A stretch of 64,000 nt of DNA. Origin: an uncultured Paracoccaceae bacterium. GTDB taxonomy: Bacteria > Pseudomonadota > Alphaproteobacteria > Rhodobacterales > Rhodobacteraceae. The stretch spans positions 868,001-932,000 of the forward strand of contig CANLNT010000001.1 of NCBI GenBank assembly GCA_947492825.1, read 5' to 3'. The notes below the pieces were generated by a model. It did no database searches. It saw only the letters and a program-made list of their open reading frames with translations, and was not told the DNA's origin. A program made the translations under genes and the position numbers. This document shows positions 27,798 through 37,030 of the stretch, one piece after another. Positions within the stretch are counted from its first letter, which is position 1. Each line of letters begins with the position of its first letter.

Positions 27798-27894
27798 CCC
27801 ACCGCACGGTGGTTTTGGACGATGCACAAGTGATGCACAGAGCATACACATCCGGTGCGCATCAGGGTCTTAACGGGGGTTAACCACCACCAGC

Positions 27895-28356
27895 TTAGAG
27901 CCAGCGACGGACCTGCTGCATGTAGGATGTGTAGGGGTCACCGAAGGCACGGGTGAGTTTGCGTTCCTCTAGACGGATCACAAAATGGCTGGTGACAAGA
28001 ACGGCAATGATTCCGGTGCCCACGATCCAGAGGTTATCGAGCAGGATGGCCACGCCAAACTGGATGATTGCCAAGCCAAGGTAGCCTGGATTGCGGCTGT
28101 GGCGGTAGACCCCCGCAGTGACCAGCGCGGTTGAGGCACTGTAGGGGTCATAAGTGGTGCCAGCGGTTTCAATGTCCTGAATGGAACGCCAGATGACGAA
28201 GACCCCGGCGGCGATCAAGAGTGGCCCAAGGATCAGTTGCAAGGGCAGGGGAAGGACGCGCCACGGCATCAGCCAGCCGATAAGAAGCCCAAGCACCAAG
28301 GCCACGCTGAAGATCGTGGGCGGAGAGGTGAAGGGTTTCTGAAATTCCTGTGTCAT
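27895..28356 (-). CDS. Isoprenylcysteine carboxyl methyltransferase (ICMT)-like membrane protein
   Basis: A 153-residue integral membrane protein of the ICMT/PEMT-like methyltransferase group. About four helices are seen (near residues 14-28, 36-56, 84-112 and a hydrophobic hairpin in between). The cofactor-binding signature is GVYRHSRNPGYLGLAIIQFG, and a C-terminal RLEERKLTRAFGDPYTSYMQQVRRW matches the family end. In bacteria these enzymes methylate small lipids or unknown acceptors. It is alone between convergent and co-directional genes, 143 nt before the tryptophan dioxygenase stop. Confidence 0.82.
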   Translation of the reverse strand: MTQEFQKPFTSPPTIFSVALVLGLLIGWLMPWRVLPLPLQLILGPLLIAAGVFVIWRSIQDIETAGTTYDPYSASTALVTAGVYRHSRNPGYLGLAIIQFGVAILLDNLWIVGTGIIAVLVTSHFVIRLEERKLTRAFGDPYTSYMQQVRRWL

Positions 28357-28499
28357 GAGATGCGCCTGATGTGACGGGGGCCATCAGAGGTGATGCTTGT
28401 CTGGCGGTCAATAGGAATGATGCACGGCCTGTCGCGACGAGCTGACCGGAGCACAGAGTGACAGATGCTGCTGCAAATAGGTGTGATCCCGAGGAACCC

Positions 28500-29330
28500 T
28501 TACAATTGGCCCCGCACATTCCAGAGTTCTGGAAAGAGTTCGACTTCCAGCATTTTACGAAGGTATTTGACACCAGAGGTTCCGCCTGTGCCGCGTTTAA
28601 AGCCAATGATACGTTCCACTGTGGTCACGTGATTGAAGCGCCAGCGGCGGAAATAGTCTTCCAGATCGACAAGTTTTTCCGCGAGTTCGTATAACGTCCA
28701 ATGCGAACCGGGATCGCGGTAAACACGGGTCCATGCATTCATCACCTCTGTGCAGCAACGATGCGGTTGATCCATGGAATAAGCCTCAGAAGGAAAGCTA
28801 AGATCAAGCTCTTGCGCAAGAAGGTCCAACGCGACGTGATAAAGCGATTTCGTTCTAAGTTCTTGCTTTAACATGTGATGCAATTCGGGGCGGTGTTCAT
28901 GCACTTTCATCATGGCGCGATTACGGTTGCCCAGAATGAATTCGATCAATCGGTATTGATGCGATTGGAACCCCGAAGACTTGCCCAGATCATCGCGAAA
29001 CGCCGTGTATTCGCTTGGGGTCATCGTACGCAGCACGTCCCACGCGTTGTTGAGCTGTTCAAAGATGCGCGCAACACGCGTGAGCATCTTGAAGGCAGAT
29101 GGAAAGTCCCCTTCGGACAGTTTCGTGCGCGCTGTGGTCAATTCATGCAAGGCAAGTCGCATCCACAATTCAGACGTCTGGTGCTGGATGATGAAGAGCA
29201 TTTCATCATGTGCGGTCGATTTCATGTTCTGTGATCCAAGAATGGGATCAAGTGACAGATAATCGGCATAGCTCATGTCTTGTGCAAAAGACATTTTGGC
29301 GCCGTCGTCCGCGGGGTCATATGACGTCAT
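28500..29330 (-). CDS. kynA: Tryptophan 2,3-dioxygenase
   Basis: A 276-residue haem dioxygenase that opens the indole ring of L-tryptophan to N-formylkynurenine. Family motifs are complete: the distal His in FIIQHQTSELWMRLALHEL, the substrate Arg in FQSHQYRLIEFILG, the proximal haem-ligand His in RRWRFNHVTTVERI, and the GTGGTSGVKYL loop. The length is normal. Neither kynurenine formamidase nor kynureninase lies nearby, so the rest of the pathway is encoded elsewhere or missing. The upstream 305 bp have no other gene. Confidence 0.95.
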   Translation of the reverse strand: MTSYDPADDGAKMSFAQDMSYADYLSLDPILGSQNMKSTAHDEMLFIIQHQTSELWMRLALHELTTARTKLSEGDFPSAFKMLTRVARIFEQLNNAWDVLRTMTPSEYTAFRDDLGKSSGFQSHQYRLIEFILGNRNRAMMKVHEHRPELHHMLKQELRTKSLYHVALDLLAQELDLSFPSEAYSMDQPHRCCTEVMNAWTRVYRDPGSHWTLYELAEKLVDLEDYFRRWRFNHVTTVERIIGFKRGTGGTSGVKYLRKMLEVELFPELWNVRGQL

Positions 29331-29635
29331 AGAAGCGCCTCCGTGCTGAAATTGCAGCGCCAGAAGTACTGCCTCAATCCTTGAGAATAAAGGCCCAATG
29401 CGCGTGGGGGCTTCGGCCTGATCATTATGGATTTCACAGCCGATCCTGACATTAAGGCGGTCGAACAGGGCAGCAATCGGGACGTTTCGAATGTCCCGAA
29501 ACGGGTCTTGATGCGTGCGGCAGCGAATTCAGACTTGGCCGGGCGATACCCAACCTGCACGACGCTGCTGCGCCGCGTGCTCTCTTGTCGCTAGGCTGAC
29601 CTTATTCTGCGACCGTGCTGCGGCATGGCGATGGT
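29331..29635. other. Intergenic region upstream of kynA
   Basis: About 305 bp between kynA and the stop of the large repeat protein. I see no convincing gene, tRNA or riboswitch. It must hold the kynA promoter at its left end. A T-rich hairpin that would end the long repeat-protein transcript was not found. Confidence 0.6.
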
Positions 29636-32600
29636 TTACACGCGCAGGAGGTCGGCCTCGTGCCGTTTGAGGCATTTGCGGGCGGTGTCGCCGTAGATGC
29701 TGACGTCGGCGCGCAGGTCCGGGAACAGGTGGAACAGTTCTTCGCGCGCGGCATCGTGGATGGCCGAGAGGCCGATGCTGCCGGGGTGGAAGCTTTCGGT
29801 GGCGGCACCTTCGGCATAGACCACTTCGTGTTCGTCGAACATCATGTGGATATAGGTGACGGTTTCGCTTTCGTCCTGGGTGACGTGCACGCCGTCGACG
29901 AGGTGTTTGGCGGCCACTAGCACCTCTGTTTCGCCAAAGAGCAGTTCGGCGCGGTAGCCCTGGAACAGCATCCGGTGTTGGGGCGAGACGACAAGGTCGC
30001 GTTCCAGACCGGTAACCACGCCGGGGCGGATGCGCACGGGCGCAAAGCGGTCGAGCGCGGGCACGGTGCGGCGCTGGATCCAGCGGATGGGTTGCAGCCC
30101 GTGATCCCGGGTGACGACCATATCGCCCACGCGCAGGTCTGCGATGTCGCGCGCGCCGTGAGGGGTGGCGATGTTGGTGCCGGGCGTGAAGCAGATGATA
30201 TTCTCGATCTCGGAGAATGTGACAACCGTGCCATCGGTCATCGTGTAAGAGCCGGAATAGCTGCCGGTCCCATCGTCAACCGCATTGGCGCGGATTTGGG
30301 CCACGGTTTCGGTGGCCAGCCCGTTGATGTCGAGCGTGTCGCCGCCCGTTTCACTTCCGGAACCGCCGTCGATAACAATCGTGCCGGTGGAGGCTTCGAC
30401 GAGGTCCTGAGCGACGAATGTGTCATCGCCGTCCTCACCAAAGGCCTGATCGCCCTCGGCGACGTTCAAGGTGTCGTCGCCGGATCCGGCCAGCAGAGTG
30501 TCCTGACCGGTGCCACCATCCAGCGTGTCGTTGCCGGTGTCGGAGGCAAGGAAATCATTGCCCGCGCCGCCAAAGAGGCTGTCATCGCCGGCGCCGGTGG
30601 CAACGGTGTCATTGCCTACGCCGCCGTTGATCAGGTCGTTGCCAGAGCCTGTGACGATACCTTCGATTTCGGAAAAGGTCGCGTTGGAGCCATTGCCAGA
30701 GATGGTGCCCGCCTCGGCGCCAGAGAAGTTGACGGTCAGGTCTGCGGTCTGGGAAGAAGCGTCAATCACGTCGCCGTCAGCCACTTCGCCGGTTTCGCCG
30801 CCGGTGATGACGTCGTCACCAAAGACGCCGGTCAGCAGGAAGGTGTCATCGTTGTCGCCGCCCTGCAGGGTGTCGGCGCCAGTGCCGCCGTCAAGAGTGT
30901 CGTTGCCAGCGCCTGCGTCGAAAGTGTCGTTCCCAGCACCGCCAGAGATCGTGTCGAAGCCCGCGCCGGTGCTGACGTTGTCGTTGCCGACGCCACCCAG
31001 CACGGTGTCGTCGCCCGAACCGGTTTCGATCTGCTCAATCTCGGAAAAGGTCGCGGCGTCGGTGCCGTCAGACAGAGTGCCCGCTTCAGCGCCAGAGAAA
31101 TCGACCGTCACAGCGGTTGTCAGGGCAGAGCCGTCAATGCGGTCGCCTGTCGTCTCGCCGCCTTCGCCGCCGACGATGGTGTCATCACCAAAGCCGTCTT
31201 GCTGAACCCAGGTGTCATCGCCGTCGCCCATGTCGACGCTATTGGCGTTGCTGTCACCATTGACGGTGTCATTGCCGGAGCCAAGGTTGATCTGTTCAAT
31301 CTGGCTAAAGGTGACGGTCTTGTCGTTTGTGTCGTCACCATCATCGGTGTTGGAGTCAGCCGAGATTGTGCCCGCTTCATCGCCGGTGAAGTCGACGATC
31401 ATGTCTTCGGTCACGCCGCCATAGACGGTGCTGCCATCTTCGGCGACAAATTCGTGCTGACCCATTTCAATGGTGTCGCCGGTGGTTTCAGTGTCTTCGC
31501 CACCGGTGATCAAGTCGATGCCAACGCCGTCACCAACGAGGAAGAGGTCATCGCCGTCGCCGCCGCCGACAGTGTCATCACCGTCGCCGCCAACAATCGT
31601 GTCATTGCCGCGCCCGCCCAGGATATCGTCGTTTCCGGTGCCGCCATCCAGCAAGTCATGGCTCGCATCATCGCCCTGGTCGATGATGAAGTCGTTGCCA
31701 ACCCCACCATAAACAGACGAGGGGCCAGCGCCCGGGTCCGTAAAGAGAAAATCGTCGTCACCACCGCCCATGAGCGTCCCTCCTCCGAGGATCGTGTCGC
31801 TGCCCGCGCCACCGGAGAGCGTGTCGTTGCCGCCCTCGCCATTGATTGAATCATTCCCGGCGCCACCAAAAACGGTGTCGTCGCCTGTGCCTGCAAAGAT
31901 GTCATCATTGCCGTCGCCAGCGATGATCGTGTCGTTCCCTGCGCCTGCTTCGATCAGGTCGTCATTGTCGGTGTCACCGGGCAGGATGGCGTCATCGCCG
32001 TCCACCACGTCACCATCAGGGTCGCCGGTATAGCCCGCGTCGATCAGATCACCACCGGCGGTGCCACTGACCGTGCCGTCGCGGTCGGTGACCACAACGT
32101 TTTCGATATTGGTGAAGTCGAGCGTTGTGCCGTCCGCAAAGTAGACAGTGCCGTTTTCAAAATTGCCCGCGTCATATTCGATGCGGTCCACGGCAGAGAC
32201 GGTCAGCGTGTCATTGTCATTGCCCGCTTCGCCGCCGTCGACGACATCGCCGCCGCCCCCGATGATGGTGTCGGCATCCGCGCCACCAAAGATCGTGTCC
32301 GCGTCTGCGCCGCCGTCGATGGTGTCGTTGCCCGTGCCGCCATAGATGGTGTCATTGCCGTCGCCCGAGGTGATACTGTCAGCGCCGCCGTAGCCATAGA
32401 CCAGATCATCATTGGCACCGTGGCCCGGGATGATCACATCGTCGGCGTCAATCCGGTCGCCATCGGGGTCGCCGGTATAGCTTGCGTCGATGTTGTCAGC
32501 ACCTGCCGTGCCTTCAACTGTGCCGTCCGGCAGGGGGATGCCGATTGCGGTCAGGTAGTAAGGATTATCGGCATCCGCAGGTGAAATGCCCACCAGCGTG

Positions 32601-34969
32601 ATGCTTTCGCCACCGGGGAAAGTCAGCACCGCATTGCCCGAGCCATCATCCGTGACGGTCACATCATGGGTATTAACCGGGTCGCCGCCCGCATCCGTCA
32701 GGCTGGAGACATCCAGCAGATCAATGCCGGTGAAGGTGCCATCGCCATTGGGCGTTGGGGCATCAAAATTGGTGACGGTATCATTGCCGTCACCATCAGA
32801 GAAGACCAGCAGGTCCGCATCGCCATCGGGGCCAGTGCCACCCAGATCAATGGTATCGTCACCAGCGCCGCCGTCGACGGTATCCGCACCGTCGCCCGCG
32901 TCGATGGTATCGTCAGCCGCAGAGCCGGTGATGCTGTCATCGCCAGCACCGCTGTCGACAACAACGCCAGAGGGCGAACCGGAGGCATCAATGGTATCGT
33001 TGCCAGAGCCGGTACGCGCCTCTTCAATTTCGGAAAACTGCGCGGTTTCGCTGTTGCGGCTGGCGGTGCCCTCTTCCGCACCAGTCCAGGTGATGGTCGT
33101 GTCCTGGGTCAGGCCCGAGCCATCGAGGACGTCGTAGTCGTCGCCCGCTTCGCCGCCTTCGATCTGGTCTGCGCCGCTGGTGTCGGACAGGATCAGCGTG
33201 TCGCGATCCGCACCACCATAGAGCGTATCAACACCGGTGTTGGATGACAGCGTGTCGTTGCCCGCGTCGCCATGCAGTTCGTCGTTGGAATTTGCGTCCG
33301 TCTCGGTTTCGGTCAGGGTGTCGTTGCCAGCACCGCCAAAGAGCGTGTCATCGTCACCGACTGAGGCCTCTTCGCCACCGTCGAGGATGTCGTCACCTGC
33401 ACCGCCGTAGATTTCATCGCTTTGGTCGCCGCCGTCGATGACGTCATTGCCTGCGCCCATGGTGATGGTATCTGCACCGCCGTCGCCAAAGACGGTGTTG
33501 TCGCCGCCCGTGGCCGAGATGTCGTCGCCGCCCGAGCCGCCGAAGGCCACATCATTGCCTGCGTCCAGAACGATGGTGTCCGCGCCACCGCCGCCGTAAA
33601 GCGTGTCGTTGCCTGCGTCGCCATCAATGTAGTCGGCACCTTCGCCACCAGATACCGTGTCATCGCCGGTGCCGCCAAAGGCGGAATCGGCACCTTCGCC
33701 GCCGTAGATTTCGTCATTGTTGTCATCGCCTGTCAGCAGGTCGTTGCCGCCGTCACCGAAGATAGTGTCGTTGCCCAGGCCACCTGAAATGGTGTCGTCG
33801 CCGGTGGGGTCGGCGACTTCGTCAAAGTAGATGTCGGTGACATTGACCAGACCGTCATCGCCGGTCTGGTCGGTGTCGGTATAGATGATCTCGATCCGGG
33901 ACACCGGGCCGGGGATATTCACCAGGACCGAGGCTTCGGGATCGTTGGCGCTGTGAGCGGTTCCGTTTGAGGTGACGTTGTTGTTGGTCGCATCGAGGAT
34001 CAGATTGGCACCCGGGGTCAGGGTCACGGTGACAGGAAGACCGTTGGCGTCATAGGCGCGGATCGTCACGCGGTCGGTGAAGATGCCGTTGCTGTCGATG
34101 TCGTTGACGCGGAAAGAGACGTTGGTGACCGGGTCCGCAAAGGTGAGGTCGGCGGCGGAGCTGGCCAGATCACCACCGATCCAGAGAGAGCTGTTGGTGT
34201 CCACCGGCGCGCCGCCGGTGTTGATGCCGCTGACAACGTTGGTCAGGGTGCTGTATTCGGGCGTTGTGTCCGAACCGCCAGAGCCATCGGGGAAACCGGT
34301 GGGCGAGGCGTTATAGGCATAGGTGATCGTTGTGCCGCCGGTGTCCTGGCCGAAGCCTGCGGTCATGAAGTCGCCGTCGTCGATAGCAGAGCCATCGCCG
34401 GAAGGGTCGGGGGCCGCACTCCATTGGAAGACAGCGCGGCCGGTGCCTGCGCTTTCGTCGCCGCGCAGGATATCATTGCCCGCGCCACCTAAGATGCTGT
34501 CGTCGCCGGTTTCGCCGGTGATGCTGTCGTTGCCGGTGCCGCCGTCGATGATGTCATCGCCCAGGCCTGCCTGCACGGTGTCATCGCCGCCGCCTGCATT
34601 GATCGTATCATCCGCACCGGAGGTTTGGTCGCCGCCGGGGTCGCCGGTGTAGTTGGCGTTGATCACATCGTCGCCAGAGGTGCCATCGACAGTGCCATCA
34701 AGGGCCGAAGTCACCACGGCGGAGCCACTGGAAATGGTCCAGGTATCGGGGATGAAGTAGGTGTTGCCGTCTGTGCCGAGGTAGAACAGACCGGTGTCGG
34801 GGATGTTGGAGTATGTTTGGCCATTGCCGGTCCAGACGCCTGTCCAGACCCAGCTACCGGTTGCAATTGCAGCGCCGTCTTCGGTGAACGTCGACTGGCT
34901 GCCCGAGATCGCGTCATCGATCCCAAGAACGCCATCCGCGCCAAGATTTACCAGATAACCGGTTGCCAT
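29636..34969 (-). CDS. Giant RTX-type calcium-binding repeat protein with C-terminal Hint domain
   Basis: A 1777-residue, strongly acidic exported protein. After an N-terminal region of about 100 residues (MATGYLVNLGADGVLGIDDA) come dozens of GGxGxDxxx nonapeptide repeats that bind Ca2+ and fold as parallel beta-rolls. They are broken by longer modules: GTAGxDxIDAxYTGDPDGD occurs at least three times, and F/WxGAEAGTxS with FSEIE at least four. The last 185 residues (29639-30193) are a Hint-type autoprocessing domain that begins with Cys in ICFTPGTNIATPHGARDIA and has VSPQHRMLFQG. Absence of a Sec signal fits type I secretion, but no type I ABC/MFP genes are adjacent. The start at 34969 gives a standard N terminus; the upstream in-frame codons look non-coding. 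Confidence 0.9.
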   Translation of the reverse strand: MATGYLVNLGADGVLGIDDAISGSQSTFTEDGAAIATGSWVWTGVWTGNGQTYSNIPDTGLFYLGTDGNTYFIPDTWTISSGSAVVTSALDGTVDGTSGDDVINANYTGDPGGDQTSGADDTINAGGGDDTVQAGLGDDIIDGGTGNDSITGETGDDSILGGAGNDILRGDESAGTGRAVFQWSAAPDPSGDGSAIDDGDFMTAGFGQDTGGTTITYAYNASPTGFPDGSGGSDTTPEYSTLTNVVSGINTGGAPVDTNSSLWIGGDLASSAADLTFADPVTNVSFRVNDIDSNGIFTDRVTIRAYDANGLPVTVTLTPGANLILDATNNNVTSNGTAHSANDPEASVLVNIPGPVSRIEIIYTDTDQTGDDGLVNVTDIYFDEVADPTGDDTISGGLGNDTIFGDGGNDLLTGDDNNDEIYGGEGADSAFGGTGDDTVSGGEGADYIDGDAGNDTLYGGGGADTIVLDAGNDVAFGGSGGDDISATGGDNTVFGDGGADTITMGAGNDVIDGGDQSDEIYGGAGDDILDGGEEASVGDDDTLFGGAGNDTLTETETDANSNDELHGDAGNDTLSSNTGVDTLYGGADRDTLILSDTSGADQIEGGEAGDDYDVLDGSGLTQDTTITWTGAEEGTASRNSETAQFSEIEEARTGSGNDTIDASGSPSGVVVDSGAGDDSITGSAADDTIDAGDGADTVDGGAGDDTIDLGGTGPDGDADLLVFSDGDGNDTVTNFDAPTPNGDGTFTGIDLLDVSSLTDAGGDPVNTHDVTVTDDGSGNAVLTFPGGESITLVGISPADADNPYYLTAIGIPLPDGTVEGTAGADNIDASYTGDPDGDRIDADDVIIPGHGANDDLVYGYGGADSITSGDGNDTIYGGTGNDTIDGGADADTIFGGADADTIIGGGGDVVDGGEAGNDNDTLTVSAVDRIEYDAGNFENGTVYFADGTTLDFTNIENVVVTDRDGTVSGTAGGDLIDAGYTGDPDGDVVDGDDAILPGDTDNDDLIEAGAGNDTIIAGDGNDDIFAGTGDDTVFGGAGNDSINGEGGNDTLSGGAGSDTILGGGTLMGGGDDDFLFTDPGAGPSSVYGGVGNDFIIDQGDDASHDLLDGGTGNDDILGGRGNDTIVGGDGDDTVGGGDGDDLFLVGDGVGIDLITGGEDTETTGDTIEMGQHEFVAEDGSTVYGGVTEDMIVDFTGDEAGTISADSNTDDGDDTNDKTVTFSQIEQINLGSGNDTVNGDSNANSVDMGDGDDTWVQQDGFGDDTIVGGEGGETTGDRIDGSALTTAVTVDFSGAEAGTLSDGTDAATFSEIEQIETGSGDDTVLGGVGNDNVSTGAGFDTISGGAGNDTFDAGAGNDTLDGGTGADTLQGGDNDDTFLLTGVFGDDVITGGETGEVADGDVIDASSQTADLTVNFSGAEAGTISGNGSNATFSEIEGIVTGSGNDLINGGVGNDTVATGAGDDSLFGGAGNDFLASDTGNDTLDGGTGQDTLLAGSGDDTLNVAEGDQAFGEDGDDTFVAQDLVEASTGTIVIDGGSGSETGGDTLDINGLATETVAQIRANAVDDGTGSYSGSYTMTDGTVVTFSEIENIICFTPGTNIATPHGARDIADLRVGDMVVTRDHGLQPIRWIQRRTVPALDRFAPVRIRPGVVTGLERDLVVSPQHRMLFQGYRAELLFGETEVLVAAKHLVDGVHVTQDESETVTYIHMMFDEHEVVYAEGAATESFHPGSIGLSAIHDAAREELFHLFPDLRADVSIYGDTARKCLKRHEADLLRV

Positions 34970-35100
34970 TACTGCTCTCTCCTCGTGGGTTCTGATGCAG
35001 CACCAACACGCTGCGAACCTTCTGTCCCGCCTCATGACCTATGCGGAAGGCGTGGCGAGATTGGGTTCAAGGCATGGAAAATTTGAGTTTGTCTTGACCG

Positions 35101-35124
35101 AATTGGGGCAGGGCTGCCCCAGTT
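35101..35124. repeat. Perfect-stem inverted repeat between two minus-strand genes
   Basis: AATTGGGGCAG faces CTGCCCCAGTT around GG, with one mismatch-type G-T pair near the base. It lies 13 nt after the photolyase-like gene and 130 nt before the repeat-protein ATG. No T run follows on the minus strand, so its role as terminator is uncertain. Confidence 0.5.
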
Positions 35125-35136
35125 CGTAACGCTGGG

Positions 35137-36246
35137 TTAAAGCCCGGCGAGCAAGCTTGGAATGGCGGTTTTGAACTTGAAAAAACCTGCAGTGGCACGC
35201 GGCCAGGCGGCAGCGTCATAGGCGCGGATGCGCTGGATCAGGGGCGCCTCTGCAAGGGCATCGCGGGTGGGGCCTACGGGGATGTAGGAGGTCACAACGT
35301 GGTCGAGCTTGTGTGCTGTCATCCAATCGCGGATGCCAGCAGGAATAATTTTGGGAGCATCAGAAAGTTTCGACACAAATTCAGTAACTTGCGGTGCGAC
35401 CTGCAAGTGGCTTCGGTGGTCTGTTGTCTGACAAAATGCTGTGGCGACAGGTGTAATGTGCAGCCAGTCGGGGGACATGTCCTCTTCTGTTACCAAAAGG
35501 CCGATCCGGCCCGAGGTGGGCAATGGATCGGACACAGGCGGCGGGCCGGGTCGCGGTGCGGGTGGGCCGGTCAGTGGCGGTGCATGGCTGGCAAGGCCGG
35601 CCGGATCAAACTGGCCATCGGTATATTCGGCAATATTGGCGCGCCGGGCAAGGTAGGTCTTACCAACCGTTTGCAGCCCGCCGACCCAGCGCCACGACAG
35701 GGTATTGGCCGCCGGGTCACCATCCAGCAAGTGGCGCAGAAAGAAATCGGCCCCCAGTGACCAAGGCAATTGCAGCGTGAAAATCCAGATCGAGGCGAAC
35801 CACATCCGCGCATGATTGTGCAGATAGCCGGTTTGCACCAATTCCCGCGCCCAATGGTCGAAACAGGCGATGCCAGTGTCGCCTGCGCAGGCATCCTGCC
35901 ACCGCTGCCGCAGGCCCGATTGGGTTTGCACAGCGTTCCAGGCTGCGGTGCGGTCGGCCTTGTACTGGTCCCAGACCGCGGGGCGCAGTTCCAGCCAGCC
36001 CTTCCAATAGGTGCGCCAGTAGACCTCTTGAATGAACTTTTCAGCGGCCTTGTAGCTGTGGGCGGCGCGGGTGGCGCGCAGCACGTCCTCTTCGGTAATC
36101 ACGCGGTGGCGGATGTAGGGCGACAATGCTGAGACATGACCTGCGCGGTCAAAATTGCGGGTGCGGGCATAGGCGACACCGGCGGCAGGCAAGAAGGCGG
36201 TTAGCCGGGCATGGGCGGCATTACGGGACGGCGGGAAGTCGGGCAT
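35137..36246 (-). CDS. Photolyase/cryptochrome-like FAD-binding protein with atypical domain order
   Basis: A 369-residue protein. Residues about 25-215 match the FAD-binding helical domain of DNA photolyases: VSALSPYIRHRVI, the QTGYLHNHARMWFASIW segment and DPAANTLSWRWVGGLQTVGKTYLARRANI. In ordinary photolyases this domain is C-terminal, behind an alpha/beta antenna domain. Here nothing precedes it but 25 residues. Instead about 120 residues with an alpha/beta look follow (IGLLVTEEDM, then GIRDWMTAHKLDHVVTSYIPVGPT), so the protein may be circularly permuted. A Pro-rich linker near residues 220-240 joins the two. A conventional photolyase is encoded at 45203-46624. Its function could be repair, light sensing or something else. 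Confidence 0.75.
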   Translation of the reverse strand: MPDFPPSRNAAHARLTAFLPAAGVAYARTRNFDRAGHVSALSPYIRHRVITEEDVLRATRAAHSYKAAEKFIQEVYWRTYWKGWLELRPAVWDQYKADRTAAWNAVQTQSGLRQRWQDACAGDTGIACFDHWARELVQTGYLHNHARMWFASIWIFTLQLPWSLGADFFLRHLLDGDPAANTLSWRWVGGLQTVGKTYLARRANIAEYTDGQFDPAGLASHAPPLTGPPAPRPGPPPVSDPLPTSGRIGLLVTEEDMSPDWLHITPVATAFCQTTDHRSHLQVAPQVTEFVSKLSDAPKIIPAGIRDWMTAHKLDHVVTSYIPVGPTRDALAEAPLIQRIRAYDAAAWPRATAGFFKFKTAIPSLLAGL

Positions 36247-36300
36247 GACGCGACAGCTATGGCGTTTGGGGACCGGGTCAAGGCACAGGGACGGTGGCTG

Positions 36301-37029
36301 TCAGGTCTTTTGACGGGCGGCAAAAACGCTTTGCGCCAGATCGTTGGTATAGCTCGCCAGCTCCGCCAGTTTGACGTCGGTCAACGCAGCGTCCTGCGCC
36401 TCGATCGCATCGGCGATGGCGCTGTGCAAGGCGACGATGGTTTCGCGGGACCGGGCGCTGAAGGTGATCATGTTCATCAGGGGTTCAATCGCCTCGACCG
36501 CGCCAGCCAATTGGTAGGACAGCACGGGGTTTGCCGCGGCATCGACAAGGGCGCGGTGAAAGGCCACGTCGCTAGCGCAAAACGCCTCGTCCGTCAGGCC
36601 CGGTTGTGCCTGACGATGTGCTTCGGCCCGCATGGTGGCAAGATGATCTGCGGTGCGGCGCTGGGCTGAAAGGGGCGCGCAGGCGCGTTCAAGCGCATAA
36701 CGCGCCTCGCAGGCTGTGGCAAAGCTGACCGCGTTCATCGACAGCAGTAACGTCGAGGTCGTGATTTGCTGGCCGTAAGCGTCGGGGTAGGTCAGCTTGT
36801 TGACAAAGGCCCCGCCGGTCGCGCCGCGTTGCGTGCGGATCAGGCTTTGCGCGCCTAAACGTTTGAGCGCCTCGCGCACGGTGGAACGGCTGACCGCGAA
36901 TTGCTCGGACAATTCTGCCTCTGACGGCAGGCGGTCATCAACGCGCAAATCACCCGACACAATCGCGTCGCGGATTGATTTGGCGATCTGTGCGGACAGA
37001 TCAGCGGGGTTGTCTGGATCAATTTTCAT
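36301..37029 (-). CDS. GntR/FadR-type transcriptional regulator with FCD domain
   Basis: A 242-residue regulator. The N-terminal winged helix-turn-helix (about residues 10-75) has the GntR signature DRLPSEAELSEQFAVSRSTV followed by REALKRLGAQSLI. The C-terminal FCD all-helical domain (about 95-225) binds an acid ligand, usually with a metal held by His and Asp residues (here likely D and H in SDVAFHRALVDAA and the HSAIADAIE region). It is divergent from the DUF2182-DUF1326-DinB-dmdA-acuI series, with 67 nt between start codons and a perfect inverted repeat in that space. It is the probable regulator of both itself and the DMSP genes. Confidence 0.9.
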   Translation of the reverse strand: MKIDPDNPADLSAQIAKSIRDAIVSGDLRVDDRLPSEAELSEQFAVSRSTVREALKRLGAQSLIRTQRGATGGAFVNKLTYPDAYGQQITTSTLLLSMNAVSFATACEARYALERACAPLSAQRRTADHLATMRAEAHRQAQPGLTDEAFCASDVAFHRALVDAAANPVLSYQLAGAVEAIEPLMNMITFSARSRETIVALHSAIADAIEAQDAALTDVKLAELASYTNDLAQSVFAARQKT

Positions 37030-37030
37030 T

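Noticed and set aside
29975..31849. Long open frame (624 codons) on the plus strand across the repeat protein
   Set aside because: It is the antisense of Asp/Gly-rich repeats (GAC/GGC codons give few stops) and shows the repeated Val-Ile-Ala pattern expected of a shadow. The minus frame has clear domains.
35428..35436. Another TGTCTGACA, resembling half of the GntR operator
   Set aside because: It is inside the photolyase-like coding region, unpaired, and a 9-base match is expected about once by chance in a window this size.
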